Source: Neckera pumila | Lineage: Eukaryota; Streptophyta; Bryopsida; Hypnales; Neckeraceae | Assembly: GCA_963969595.1 (NCBI GenBank) | Contig: OZ018411.1 | Location: 28,903,445 to 28,967,444 of the forward strand | DNA: 64,000 nucleotides | Reading direction: 5' to 3' | Shown here: piece by piece, positions 11,889 to 24,545 of the stretch | How the letters are laid out: each line of letters opens with the position of its first letter | Numbering within the stretch: position 1 is the first letter of the stretch | The notes under the pieces: model-generated | What the model saw: only the letters and a program-made list of their open reading frames with translations | The model's database searches: none | What the model was told of the DNA's origin: nothing | Translations under genes and position numbers: made by a program

Positions 11889-12131
11889 CATTAGAGGAAA
11901 CATGGACCTTGCGGAGGCTATTTGACTACAATAAAATGAACATTTATTAGAAAAAAAATTAAAAATTAAAAAATACTATTGCTTTTTTTTTTTTTTCAAA
12001 AACATGATCACAGACCAGAAACTAAAAAATATATATTTTTTTAAATATTAAAAAAAAAAAAAAAAAAAAATTTACTTTGGATTTGCACATTAATCAAATG
12101 GCTCTCCATAGGGCCTAGATTTCCTCTAATG
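11889..12131. mobile_element. MITE with CATTAGAGGAAA termini
   Basis: CATTAGAGGAAA at 11,889-11,900 is the exact reverse complement of 12,120-12,131, and similarity continues inward (GGACCTTGCGGAG against GGCCCTATGGAGAG). Unit 1 at about 1,250 reads GGGTCAGATTCTAT without it, so it is a 243-bp insertion. The centre is A/T-rich with T(14) and A(21) runs. No clear target duplication is visible. Confidence 0.75.
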
Positions 12132-12691
12132 GATTCTATGATGTTGATCATTTTTCTTATCCTTAGTTTACTAGTGTGTATGTTTAGTAGGTAGGTGTTT
12201 GTGTTGGAACAAAGCATATGTATATTAGACAGAGAATAAGTTTGGATTCATAAAGAGACGGGGGCTTAAAGAGTTCATTCCAAGTCCCACAACAAAATCC
12301 ACAACATAGTAGTTTGTTCTCCAAATATTCCCACGTAATTGGCCATAAAAACAGTAGAAGCAAGAGATGAAATTAGACTTATAGAACATTATAATATGAA
12401 GAATTTTTTTGAGTCACTTTATATTTAGAAATGTAGTTATAGATCTTCAAATTTAAAATTCATTAAACGCTCATTCTTAAGGAAGTTTTCAAAATTTTCA
12501 AGTGGAATAGAAACAAGACCTCAAAGACTTCATTTTGTCAATTGTTTCTTTATAGCAAAAAATTAGTTTAAATGTCAAAATCATGTTTCAAGGGAAAAAA
12601 ATCATACCATTGAAATGCATTGTATAAGCGCACAATTTGTTTAATAAACTACCTTGTGTAAAATGGCCAACATGACTTGAACTTAACTTAA

Positions 12692-13313
12692 CCCCTAAAT
12701 GCCTGAGGCATCCAAATGTGGTGTTTGCAAAACTTTGAAGTTGAATAAAACCTAACCAAGTTGCTATTTTTAGTAGGTTATATTTTTAGAAATTTTTTCT
12801 TGAAGTCTAGTTTTAGCTACAAAAATCTGATCTTGAAAATAAATGATAGTGATTTTTCTATTCATGATTTCATACAAGGGTACCTAGTGCAATCTTGACT
12901 TCCCGTAGTGTTGAGAGCCTCAAATACACTAGATCTTGGAGAAAAAATCACATTCAAAATTCTTTTAAAAAAATTGTAGAGTAGATTTTAAGAAGCTATA
13001 AAGTGATTGGGGTTATAGAAATTAGGCCCTTTAACCTCATATTTTTTTGGTCACCAACTTTTTAGATTTGATTTGTGTAAAGAAGATTGAATTTTTTTTG
13101 CAATTTTAGCACCCTCATGGTCAAACATTATAATCTTTGACTCCATAAGTGGTATTGTTGTGTTTTCTTTTCCTATGAGATCTCTAATATGTCAAGTTTG
13201 AATTTGTGTGCTTACAATTCAAAAAAATTGATACAACTTATCAAAATGTTGGCATTTTGTTCAATTTAGAACAAATTCTAGAAAGTCCAAAACAGGCCTT
13301 GGGCATTTAGGGG
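12692..13313. mobile_element. TTAA-flanked element a
   Basis: The ends are CCCCTAAATGCCTGAGGC and the reverse complement of CCCCTAAATGCCCAAGGC. TTAA lies on both sides (12,688-12,691 and 13,314-13,317). Units 1 and 3 lack it; unit 3 reads GAACTTAACATAATTGATG and unit 1 has TCAA at the same place. The 622-bp interior is related, in opposite orientation, to the element at 39,071-39,711. No transposase. Confidence 0.88.
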
Positions 13314-13859
13314 TTAATTGATGTGGATACAACATTAATAAAGTTGCAACCAAAAAAGAGATGAAAATAATTTATACTTCAATATGCTAGAAGCATGTTT
13401 GACTATACAAAGGACTCTTTTGGTCTTTGGTGTCCTTTTGTGGTTAATTGATACCTATTTTATCTCCTTCATGTAAATATACCCTTAATCTTATAAGAAA
13501 AGATACTAAGATACAAACCAGAAGTATTAGATGCAACCGTGCCAACCAGTGGAATGTATATATGTCTAAACCAAAAGGGTGGAGGTGCATGAGAATCTAC
13601 ACTTGTGTGCAATTGAATGGATAAGCCAATCAATGATGCATATTGAAGATTGAAAAGGTCATGATTTATGACATCATATATTCATAGAAACAAAATGTTG
13701 TTCTTGTTTCTATTTTTTTGCTACGTTGAGATGCAATATCAAATGTCTTGTCTTGCACATGAACTCATGCTCATAACATTTTTGAGTTTCAAGGTTGGAT
13801 TTGTTGCTTTTTAGTCTTTGATGCATTGTGACCTTTTATTTTTGAGTTTTTTTACTTAA

Positions 13860-14606
13860 TCCAGTAACGCCGCCAGAGCCATTTTGTGGCTTTTGGAAGA
13901 CAATGTTGTGATCTACACAAAGATTGAAAGCATTTTTCATCCACTTTCTTTTGGTTGACCTTCTATGGTGGGTTATGAAGAATCTTCAATTGGGTTTGTA
14001 ATCTTTCCAATGTTTGTCTTCAAGTGAATGAGAAGTTAGTAAAAAAAACGGATCGCAAAATATGCTATTTTAGTGTAGTTTGGGAAGCTATTGCTCCTTG
14101 CTTTAAATCTGAAATTTCTTCACAAAAACAATACTTTTTGATTTTGAGACCAACTAAGAATATTAAAGTCAACTACTCTAGTTTCTATTCTAATTTGAAT
14201 TTTGAAAAAGTTACTAATATTGAATATTTTATTGCAATTTGAATTTTGGATGCATTTTCAATGTCTATTATTTTCTAATTATAGAATAATACGGAAATCA
14301 AATTTATACTAAAATGTTTGTCACCGTAATATATACACATGGTGAATTTTCAGATTTTTAATAATACTTTTCTATTTGATATGATTTTTCTTCACTTTTT
14401 CTTCACTTTTTCTTCAAAATTTTTCAAAAAACAACAATTTTTTACAAAAAAATCTAAAAAATTTATGAAGTATGGAAGACATGTAGTTCCATCTCTGAAA
14501 AAATAAATATAAAATTTTCAGTCATATCTAGTTGCAAAATGATAGAATACTGAGCGATAGGCAATGAGGCTTGAAATTAGTAGTTATGGGTCCGTCCTTT
14601 AAGAGT
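13860..14606. mobile_element. TTAA-flanked element i
   Basis: It is inserted at TTAA (13,856-13,859); the right copy has become TTAG (14,607-14,610). Units 1 (ACTTAAAGCTC) and 3 (ACTTAAAGATT) show the empty site. The right end, read inward, is ACTCTTAAAGGACGGACCC, a diverged version of the CCCCTAAAGGACC terminus. The interior is homologous to 45,646-46,348. Length is 747 bp. Confidence 0.75.
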
Positions 14607-16156
14607 TTAGAGCTTTATTGAATCCTACTACATAAACTAGTCTTGACCTTTCAGCAATCATATTTATAAATGGTATCACATTTAGAGTGTTACATTAAAA
14701 ATATGGAATTATATACCATTCATGACTGCACGCATAATATTTATCTATAATATTAAATAGAAATTAGTTATTATTTTGCACTTATACAATATATCAATTG
14801 CATTTACATAGATAATAAGATAGATAGATATTTTGTCATATATATATATAATTGTTTAATGTTATTTGATAAGGCTTATGTTTACAAAATATTTGTCAAT
14901 GGAAGAAAATAACCATTAATACCTTAAAATTGTCTACATTTTAAGCCCTCAAAATGTAGAAAATAGGCACTTTCAATCCAAGATTTTTAGATGAAAACTT
15001 TGTAAAAGATGACAAATTTAACCATGGGATCTAATTTATCCTTCATAGGGATTACACACAAAAATTTACAAGTTAAAAATTCATTACCATTTGTAAATCC
15101 TGCATGATCAAAGTCAATAGAGTTTTTTTTTACAGCTTGTTGTGGGTGTATCATTGTATCTCAATTTCAAAATTCAAGAAATATTAGATTATGTGGAATT
15201 CAATTCATATACTTTTGTATGATGTAGATGCTTAGGTTGAGAATTTCTATGCCAAAAATCAAAACTTCAATCCGCTTTATAGAATATTATGCACCGAACA
15301 TTACCACGATTTCTTTGTGATGAACAAAAACATCAAGAAATATTCATAGATTCACCAAAATTTTAAAAAAGACTTATCCTAAAATCCAAATGGTGGATTG
15401 TAGTGATAAAGTAATGTAAGAAGGAGGGGAAGAGAGATCAAAAAATAGTTTTAAAATGCAATTTGTATGGCCCAAAGGCCAGTTCTTTTTGCCATTCTCT
15501 TGAATAGAAGATGTTCTTGTGTCAACAAAACTATGAAGTGAATTCCTCACAAGTGCTTCAATAATTACATAATTTGAATTTTTGAGGCCACTCAATAATT
15601 TATAGAAATTCCATTGGAACTTGTGTATGCACGAAAATTACATTTGCAACAAAAATGTCCATCTATAAATTTAATTTGCACATGGGATAAAAGTCAAAAG
15701 TCAAACCGCAATAGTTGATTGACCCCCTTCAACCACAATTTTTTTTTCCAGGATTTTAAGGGATTATGGTAGATGTGGTACTTGTATAAGATGTTTATTT
15801 GGACTCTTTTCTTTATGCAAGAATAAACTAATACATCTCTTTCTAATTGAATACTTACTTTATTCATTTTTGTTTCTATGCGTAATAATTTGTATGCAAT
15901 ATAATATATTGTACGTAGTCATGATTTTCCAAAAGTGTTGGACATTTCAAAATTAGCTCATAAATCATTGAGGGATTAACTAGATATTTTTTATAAAATT
16001 TAAATGAATTGTAATTTAAGTAATATACTATAAATAGGATTTATTTTAGAACATATATAAATTGCTTTTTTTCCTAAAAGTATAATGAAATTGAGAGGTA
16101 AATTTTTTTTTCATAAATACAAGATTTACAAAATTCTTTAGTAAAGGGAATGAAAA

Positions 16157-16564
16157 CTAGTGTGCCCTGTGTTGTTGCCATAGCCAAAATCATAATAAAA
16201 ATAATTCTCCAATTTTCTAATTCATATAAATTTTTTTTGAAATTCAATATCTTTCACATTGTCATTCCAAATGCCTCAAAACAAAGCCCATTAATCCTTC
16301 CTTGCCAAGAGCTTTCCAATGATACCAAGAATGTGATCAAAATCAAAGTAAAAGTAATTTTCTAATTTTTGATCCAAAAATACTTTGAAATCTGATAACT
16401 TCCACATTGTAGGTCCAAACGCCACGAAACAAAGCCCGTTCATCCCTCCTTGCCGAGAGCTTTTTGATGGTACCAAGCACGTGGTCAGAAGCCGCACGGT
16501 CCAGGTGATCTCAACGTAACAAACAAACCAAACCAAACCAAACCAAACCAATTTAAGTTATGGA
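16157..16564 (-). mobile_element. Helitron-like non-autonomous element
   Basis: Read on the minus strand it begins A|TCCATAACTTAAATTGG and ends GGGCACACTAG|T, inserted between A and T without a target duplication. Unit 1 (about 4,450) has GGGAATGAAAATATTTTTTC at the empty site. It holds two diverged internal copies of a segment with AAAGC and TTGGTACC(G/A)T(C/T). Length is 408 bp. Confidence 0.78.
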
Positions 16565-18299
16565 TCTTTTTTGGAATCATATTGTAAAAAATTTACAAAA
16601 TTTAAAGGGCATAGTATTCACTCGTATGCCTTGTGCCGTTGCTATATCACTAAGATAGACATATCCATTTCCACCCCTTTAAGAATTCCTCCTTCATGTA
16701 CCAATGGTGCACATTTTTTTTCAAGAATGTACTCTATTGGCACATGAGGACAATAGTAGGTGTATGGGTGGAAATGGGTATGTCTACCATAGTGCATCAT
16801 TTGTGATCACTCTAGAAATATTGGCTTATTCCTGATTTAAATCTTTTTTCATACCCATTTTTTGTATTAGTAAATTAGGGCAAATTATTTGTAGCATTTG
16901 TTGAATATCATGTGCCCTATAATTTTTTGCATTTTGTTTGAAGAATAATCTTAGATATACTAAATATAGAGATGCTCCCTCACCCATGACTTTTTGATGG
17001 TACAATAGCAAGGGCATCCAGCACCAACATGAATTCAATTGCCAATGAAGAAAAGGAAATAAGAAAGAAAGAAGTAAAATATAAAATTATCAATATCGAT
17101 GCAATGTCACAAACGCTGAAACATTCTATACCTTTGGGTCTAATAGTCCTTTACAACTAGTTTTTCAACAATTTTCTAATTTTCAAGGCCGATAAATACT
17201 TGGAAATTCAATATGTTTTGTCCCATGAGTCTTAACTCTACAAAACTTGCTTTGTGCAGATTCCCTTGCCGAAGACTTTCCAACTATAATAAGGAGCTCC
17301 CATCGGCCTAACAGTTCAGGAAAGTCCAATGTACGTCACAAACAAACAATTGTTTGTTTTAATAGAATAGACAAAAAAATATGATCCTTCATAACTTGTT
17401 ACAAGCATTAGGGTTTGGAAATTAATTAATTTACATAAAGCATAGGAATCATGTGATCAAATGTGGAGTGGTCTTGCAAGGTCCATTTCCCATTGGCTTG
17501 GTTAGCATTGTCAACTTCATCCAACTTCTTTATCAAGCAATGAAAAGGGATGTCAAAACAAGAGACATGGTGAAGACATTCCAACCGAGGGCAAATGACG
17601 AAAGGGAAAGGTTTTAAGGTTCCCAACGTCCTTCCGTAGTCAGGCACCTCCACTGATACATCAGCTACCCACCTCAAGAGCTTCTACAGTAATTCATCAC
17701 TCTCCATCAGCACTCGTAGCACTAACAAAAAATGAATAGATTCCGCCATGAAAGAAAGTTGAAGCTGTTGAAATAAGAAAACTTCTTGATATCACATACA
17801 CGTGATCACACACGCCTGCAAGATTTCTAAGCAGCAGAGAAAACTGCACCCACTGGTTGGAACCAGAATGAGAACTATTGTAAGCTCCCTGCCAGCTTCT
17901 TCACGAAAACCCTCAAAATTCAGTACAAAAATATATGAAACCCACTGGCTCTGATGACATAACAATTGGAGCTGGAGCTGAAATTCACAACCTTGATGGA
18001 TGCATCCAAGAGGAGCAAGCCGAAAAGGTAAATTTGAAAAACATCCCAACTTCACACCTACTCTTGTTAGCCACAGACAAGCACTTCTCCGTGTCGAAGA
18101 GTCTACTCCTGACAAGAAAGATACAAAGGACACCACTGACACTATCTGTATCTATGTGACAAAACCAAAAAACTATCCCTAAATTCATGTTTCATACTAT
18201 CAGGGGAACACAGCAAAGTGTACAGTACATGGTGCACCGAGCAGTTTCATTCAGATCACATTGCCGTGGGTTGTACCGGGGATTTCCCCCATACACATT

Positions 18300-20315
18300 T
18301 CAAGCCTGCTTGAAAGCATCGGCATGTTGTGCAAGAAAATCCTCCAAGGGGACGCCCTTGTGCCCCAGCAGCTGCTCCAAGTCCGGATGCACTGTACTAA
18401 ACCAATTGCCTCGCTTCTCAAAGTCCAGCGTCACCAGCCCTGATGCTCTCTCCTCCGCCGCACTCCCACCTCCGAAAACCTTCACTAACATCTCCTGATG
18501 CTCTTCCGGCGTCAGGTTCACATGGCGCACCTTCAAAGGTTTCACAAATCACAAGTCAAAAATCGAACAAGAAAGCCAAAAAAATGGAACAAATAAAATA
18601 AAATGGTAACTAGAATACGGAAACACCGCAATTCTTGTCGGTTTGACTTATGTTATTCTCTTGTCGTACTGTACGTGAGAGACACAACATTTCAGAAGCA
18701 TTTATTCCCCATAGACAGAAAGGTTTTGAACACATCGAAAAGAATGGTAACAAGAAAACTAGAGCACCACAATCCTTAGTTGGTCTGACCTACGTTATTA
18801 CTGACCACCAGCATGTGCAAGTTACTATACGTGAGAAACACTACAGTTCAAAAGAATGTATCCCCCATAGACACTAAAAAAGACTTAAAAAAATTCTATA
18901 CAAAACACAGTCGTTTCTGAAGAAGCTCTACATATAGTCTGCAAAAGGTAACGGTGCTCTTACTGGTAGAGAGATCGATTCTGAATTTTTCATCAGGGAA
19001 GAAATATATCATTAACATTCATTCCAGAACTTGAGACCTAGTACTATCTCTAGAACAGAGTAATCTCTGACGTGCACAGCTTTTAGAACACAGCCATAGC
19101 GAAAATGGCCAAAAACTTGCAAGGCATAGATGTACTCTAGAAACAGATAGGTTTAAGAGACTCTACATTTAGAAAGGGATGTCGTGCAAAACTCCAGTCA
19201 GTGTTTTGTGAGCTTCTCACCTTCTGTCCCGTCGCTTTGCTGATCATCGCCGCAATCATTCCGTCCGTTACCGCGTCCGTCGTCAAAATATTAATCTTCC
19301 CATCGTGCGCATCTGGATCGCTCAACACCACCACGGCCGCTGCGGCGATGTCTTGAATCGCCACAGTCGTCCACACGCCATCGCCGGCGCTTGTTTTGAA
19401 CTCCCCCGAGTGCTTGACTTCATCCCCATGGTACATCACTTGATTCTCGTGGAACCACGCGGGTCGGAGGGAGGTGAACGCGATCCCACTCGTGAGCAGC
19501 TGTTGCTCGTGGACGTAGTGGTTGTGAACGGGCTTGAACGCGGCGTTGTCTGCAGGGACGGCGTCGACTCCGGAGAGGTAGACGATGTGCTTGACGCCCG
19601 TCGCGTGAGCCGCTTGCAAGAAGTTGCGGAACATGGTGATCTCCGCATCGGCCACCAGGGTGGGGAGGATGAGATAGACGGAATCCACGCCTGTGCAGGC
19701 CTGCAGCGGGACACCAAGCTCGTATAATTGGCCGGCATACATCGGAAAAACTCAAGTGAAAACGAAAACCTAAAACATTGAATATCTAGTATCAGAAACT
19801 TGAGAACTTGAGGAGCAGAAATGCATACTGCCCGGGAGTTTTTTAGAGAATGCATCACTAGGACGTGAATTTAAGTAAAAAACAGAAATCGAGGCACGGA
19901 TGAGGTACCCTTAACCCAGTACATACACCAAAAACCCGCCTTCAAATGAAAACGAAAACGGAAAACATCTCATAGGGTCAAAAACTGGCTAAATTGAGAA
20001 TCAGAAATTGAAACTGACCGGGAGAATTTAAGATGTTGCACCTTCCAGCACGTGAATAAAAGAGAGGCAAGGAAAAACACATCGAATTCGAGGTACTGGT
20101 GAAAAAAACCCGACAATCCATACCTTTGTCATGGACTCGGCGCTTGTGGGATCGAGAGCGATGGCTTCAGCGCCTTCAGACACAAGCGCTGCTAACTTCG
20201 ACGGATCCCTTGCTGCCAATCGAACGGTGTGCTTGCCCTGCGCCAGCAACAGCTTCGCAGCTTGGGTGCCATTGCGACTGGTAGCGCTCGTAATCAGCAC
20301 CACAGGCTTCGACAT
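18300..20315 (-). CDS. NmrA-like NAD(P)-binding protein, copy B (three exons)
   Basis: Exons are 20,124-20,315, 19,221-19,700 and 18,300-18,530 (introns 423 and 690 bp, GT-AG, phase 0), again 300 residues. The domain order is as in copy A. Exon 1 differs from A at two residues (IT for IA, GTQ for GIQ). Exon 2 differs at roughly twenty, clustered near residues 190-204 (SDPDAHDGKIN in place of NHPGPHAGKIY). Exon 3 is unchanged. All frames are open, so the gene looks functional. A nested inverted-repeat element lies 394 bp upstream of the ATG (20,709-21,372) and separates the proximal promoter from the sequence found upstream of copy A. The reaction catalysed is not known. Confidence 0.9.
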
Positions 20316-20708
20316 CGATCACGATAATCAATATTGAATCAACGAAGCTCGAAAGAATCAACCAAGTCTTAAATGCGCTTGAAATCGTGAACGATGACAC
20401 ACTGAATGGCAAATCACAGACTTCGGTAGCCACGAATTGTTACTTGTTGTTGTCGATCTGTTTCTATTTGAATGCATGAAATACCGACAGGCAGGGGAGC
20501 ACCCAAGGCGAAACTTCTTACATAAGCCCTTATTGGCAGTTTCCATTGTTGCTTCTTTTGCTGCTTCTTGGGTGTTTGTGATTGTTGCAAAATCATGGTC
20601 TATCTGACTCTTTTAAGCAAAAGCCCTGAGGAACCACTCTCGTGGCAACATCGATTCTCTTCCGGCCTGCAGCTTATTTGTGATATCGCCTTAACAACCA
20701 ATTGATTC

Positions 20709-21372
20709 AGAGCATCCCCACCAGGCTGGGAAAATGCAAGCCAGGTTGCAGCCTGTCAATCCGTTTTGCAAGCAAGGGAAGAAGGGCCGCCCCATCCACG
20801 GCTTGTTAAGAGGTCATAAGGTAGGCGGCTCTTAAAGCGTCCGTGTAAGAGCTGATTGCCTTTTCGGGGAAGCTAAACTCCTTGAAACAATTCTCAGTAA
20901 ATTTTCATAGGAAGAAAAATGGAACTGGCATTGAACCCAAGTTGTTTCGTATTTTTTGGACCTTCATGGAATTAGTTATGAATTTTTGAAGTTGAAAACA
21001 CATGGTTTCTAAAAGCAACCCCCTCTTGAAATGTATACATCTAGTACATGTTAGAGGTCAAACCTATCATATTGCTTCTAGAAATGGGTCGCTTTAAGAG
21101 CCGCCTACCAGTGATCCAATGAGCTACGTCTACATTCACTCATCAAGTCGATGTTTGTTGGGAAAGTGCAAAAGGAGCTTGTCTCATGCGGTTTGCAAGC
21201 CAGTTTGCAAGCCGCCCTTTGGCTTGCAAAAGAGCCCAATTTTGCAAGCCACTAGAGGCTTTTGGCCCGGCCTCTTAACAAGTTCATCCATTAAGCAAGA
21301 TGGGTGGGGCAATTTTGCAAGCCAGTGTTTACAAGTCATACATTTTACAAGACGGGTGCGTGGGGATGCTCT
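20709..21372. mobile_element. Composite inverted-repeat element upstream of copy B
   Basis: Perfect 12-bp ends AGAGCATCCCCA (20,709-20,720) and TGGGGATGCTCT (21,361-21,372) recall the MITE at 47,421. A second inner pair, CTTGTTAAGAGG(T/C)C and its complement, supports a foldback outer element. The interior has several TTTGCAAGCC repeats (about 21,185-21,330) and contains a second element at 20,821-21,108. No clear target duplication. Confidence 0.7.
20821..21108. mobile_element. Nested element with 19-bp perfect TIRs
   Basis: GTAGGCGGCTCTTAAAGCG (20,821-20,839) is the exact reverse complement of 21,090-21,108. The 288-bp block lies inside the 20,709-21,372 element. Non-coding. Confidence 0.75.
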
Positions 21373-22026
21373 AATCTCAACTGGCGCTTAGAAGAGTGGC
21401 TTTACTGCCACATGGGGACCTCTTGGTCGCGGTGTTTTTTGGGCAACTTCAAAATTGGACTCTCAGCCCTGAATGACGGGCTGAAGCTTATAGGGCTTGG
21501 CTTGGCTTTGAGAGAATCGTTGACAAAAAGTGGCTTTTATTGATTCTTTTGGAATGTTTCAACATAATAGAGCCACTTCAATGGTGAATATGGCTTGTCA
21601 AGTAGAGGGTCCACGTGAGCAATTGCACTGTCATGTGGACTTGGTGGGTGGGGAAGGATGGAATAAGAATTCTACATGTATTGATTCCTTCAAGAATGAT
21701 CAATCTTGACCAATGGGATTGTCCACCGATTTAAGTGAAATATAAAATCCTGATTTTTCTCTCACTTAGTCTGGCAAGACAATTGGTGGGATCTTCTTGT
21801 CTTTTAGTGCTTTTTTTGGTCACTGATGATGTATGGTTGGAGGCCCTTATTTAGGCTGTAAAGTCTAAGCACTATTCACTATTCATTTTTGTATGCCTTG
21901 ATTGCACAAACTTTGGGCAAGCAACAAAGAGATATTTTATCTCCTCGTGGACTACCCTCTAAGCAAATTATTGTAGTTTAAGGGTTAAGGTACCATCACC
22001 TATTTGTGACCTATTTGGAAAAATTG

Positions 22027-22323
22027 CATTAGATGAGATTCGAGGGTCATAGAAGGCTCTGAGTTTCCCTGCTGTCTACTGCGTTCTCATAGTCTGGGAA
22101 CGCAACAGCAGCTAACTGACGTGGTCGAGCGACTGCCACGCCACTTTTTGAAAAAAAAAATATAAATATAAATGCTTAAAATGATATTTTGCTAAATTTT
22201 TTTTTTTTTTTTTTTTTGAAAAAAAAAAAATTCTGAAACACCCGTACCGGCGTTCACTGAATCTGGGCTGATCAAGAAACAAGCCTGAAACGGCCCTCCA
22301 AGACCCCCAAATATGATCTAATG
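22027..22323. mobile_element. MITE with CATTAGA termini
   Basis: It starts CATTAGATGAGATTCGAGGG and ends in the reverse complement of CATTAGATCATATTTGGGGG. It interrupts unit 3 between TTTGGAAAAATTG and the CTAGATTCTTGT that is continuous in units 1 and 2. It contains GCGTTCTCATAGTCTGGGAA, shared with the element at 26,551-26,818 (there GCATTCTCGTAGTCTGGGAG). The centre has T(21) and A(12) runs. Length is 297 bp. Confidence 0.75.
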
Positions 22324-23087
22324 GTTCCATCTTACCATCTAGATTCTTGTTTGGAATGTACGACCTCCATTTATGTTACCCTATGGTTGATTGTTACTCC
22401 TAATTTCAACACTTTGAATATTATTTTAAAGGCTATTTACATTGAGTCCAAAAAATACATTCTAAGACAATCTAGAATCCCCTATCATCTACATTAATCT
22501 ATCCTATTAGTTGTTGTTGTTGGTGGTGGTGGAGGTGGTGGTGGGGGCAGCATCATCTAGAAAATTAATGTCACCACAAAATTTATTTTTTGTGAAAGTG
22601 GGTACACTACAATAATATTTCAAAGTGCACAAATTTAAAAGAGTGTGACTTTGGTAAATTAATGTTACAAGCACTATTAGAACAAATCAATATACCAACA
22701 AGATCCAATAAAAACTTTTACAGTTCAATTACAGGAGCCATGCTCAAACCCACATTCATATGCATTTAGTTGTTCTATTTAGATGTTAAACCTTTGAAGG
22801 ACAAAGCTGGCATGAATATATAGTCACACCTTAAAATCCTCTACTATATATCCTTTCTTTTGCCATTGTTTATGAGCAAAAATTTTTATTTTATCTATTA
22901 GAGATGAATGAGATGTATAATACATGTCATAAAATTTCAGATTTTTCAAAGAAATTATCATGAATTTTTGAAGAAAAAGTGAAGTAAATTCATACCAAAT
23001 ACAAAAGAAATTTAAATAATTATAAATTTTCATAATAGAAGTAGATCCTGTACAAAATAACCTCGGAAATAATTCCAATCATTTTAA

Positions 23088-24007
23088 CCCCTAAAGGACC
23101 ATTTGTCCCCTCGAAGGACAGTTTGGGTCCGGGCAGGTTCCTATTGTCTCAATTTTTAGTGATATTTTTTGGGATTTTTTGGGATTTTATATTTTGTGAA
23201 AGATTTGTGGATATATCATTTTTATTTTAATTAATGTCCAAGAATAAAAGTTATGGTACAATAAGCAAAAATGGAGTTCAGGAGGCAGCAACCAAAAAAT
23301 CATAGAAAATCAAAATAATTTTTTTTCAAATTTTTTTTTCAAAGATTATCTTTTTGTCTACATGTGAAGCTTTGTTTCATTCAATTTGGATTAATCATGA
23401 GAAAGTTATGGACAATTTTAGTTTTGGGGGCAATTTAAGCATCTTCTTGGAAAAATAACTTGTTGAATTCATTTTTGAGTGCAATTTTTAGAATTTTTCA
23501 AAAGAAACTGTTAGATGAGGTTAGATTTTTGCAAAAATAAGATTAGATAAGGTTATAATTATTGTAATTCAATTCCATCTAAAAGCTATTAATAATTTAG
23601 TTTTTTCTTCAATCTTGAATTCACCTCTACTTAACAATTTTTTAATGAGTGAGAATTAAGTGCTTTCTTTCCAAACTTTTTTTGTAGATTTTCAACTCGA
23701 CTAATTAATGTAAATCTATAGAAAATCTAAATTAGTAATGCAAAAAAATTGAACTAAAAAGATTCAAAGCCAAAAATTCTAGCAAGGTGCAAAAAAACTT
23801 GTTTTCTTCACTTTAAATGCATATCTTTTACAATCTACATGGTTAAAGTTTCTGAAATTTCTTCCACGTATACAAATACTAATCAAGTATAAGATCTTAC
23901 TGTTAAATATGCAAAAAAAAACATTTTTAAATTTTTTTTCCGCTTTGTAATAAAAATGACAGTTTTGAATGGTTTTTGATAGGAAAATCACCTTGGTCAT
24001 TTAGAAG
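23088..24007. mobile_element. TTAA-flanked element c
   Basis: It begins CCCCTAAAGGACC and ends GGTCATTTAGAAG, with TTAA on both sides (23,084-23,087 and 24,008-24,011). Units 1 and 2 have the intact site ATTTTAAGGATTGTTGTAAA. The 920-bp interior resembles 55,590-56,445 and 61,320-62,150. Non-coding. Confidence 0.9.
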
Positions 24008-24315
24008 TTAAGGATTGTTATAAATTAAGAGCTTATTCATATTAGATCCCATTTATGACTACAAGTAGCTATATGAGTTACACAATACAGTTACTACAAA
24101 TTTGTCAACGGTTAGATTCCTCAATATTTCCATGTTTGATGGATATACCAGAGAGGCAATGAAAACCAAGACAAAAATGACACATTTTTGTCGGATTTTG
24201 ACCGAATCAACATAAATGATTTTTCTTGATCAAATATGTTTTTGTGGCCCACATCAATACATCTTTTCTTGGTGCAATATAAATCAACATAATTCTATTA
24301 ACTTTTTAGGAATTT

Positions 24316-24545
24316 CAAGTCTCTTTTGGAATCTTTTGGAATCTTTTGGAATCTTTTGGGATCTTTCAGAATCTTTTAGGAAACTTTTGGAACTCTATTA
24401 GAAATTATTGAAATTCAATTAGAACCGACTGGAGTCTTTTAGAAATCTATTGAAATCTATTAGAATATTTTGAAAATCTTTTGAAAATCTTTTGAAATCT
24501 TTTGAAATTTTTTAGAATTTAGTGGAATCTTTTTAAATCATTTGG
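24316..24545 (+). repeat. Degenerate TTTTGGAATC minisatellite
   Basis: CTTTTGGAATCTTTTGGAAT is repeated with increasing divergence (TTTAGAAATC, TTTTGAAAATC, TTTTGAAATC) at a period of about 10-11 bp. It is AT-rich and continues into a CAATTC/CAAATT-rich stretch up to about 24,840. No gene. Confidence 0.7.

Larger units (their letters stand above)
10473..21372. repeat. Segmental tandem unit 2
   Basis: This second unit is collinear with unit 1. Relative to unit 1 it has gained elements at 11,889-12,131, 12,692-13,313, 13,860-14,606, 16,157-16,564 and 20,709-21,372, and it lacks the two insertions of unit 1. No credible gene is visible from 10,473 to 17,640 apart from these elements and AT-rich sequence. 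The block 17,645-18,552 matches 7,243-8,150 almost base for base at a constant offset of 10,402. Confidence 0.85.

Noticed and set aside
12688..13317. Reading the TTAA elements as Tc1/mariner with TA duplications
   Set aside because: The outer T and A are conserved at almost all junctions and the empty sites are TTAA, so the 4-bp target fits better. It remains to be confirmed genome-wide.
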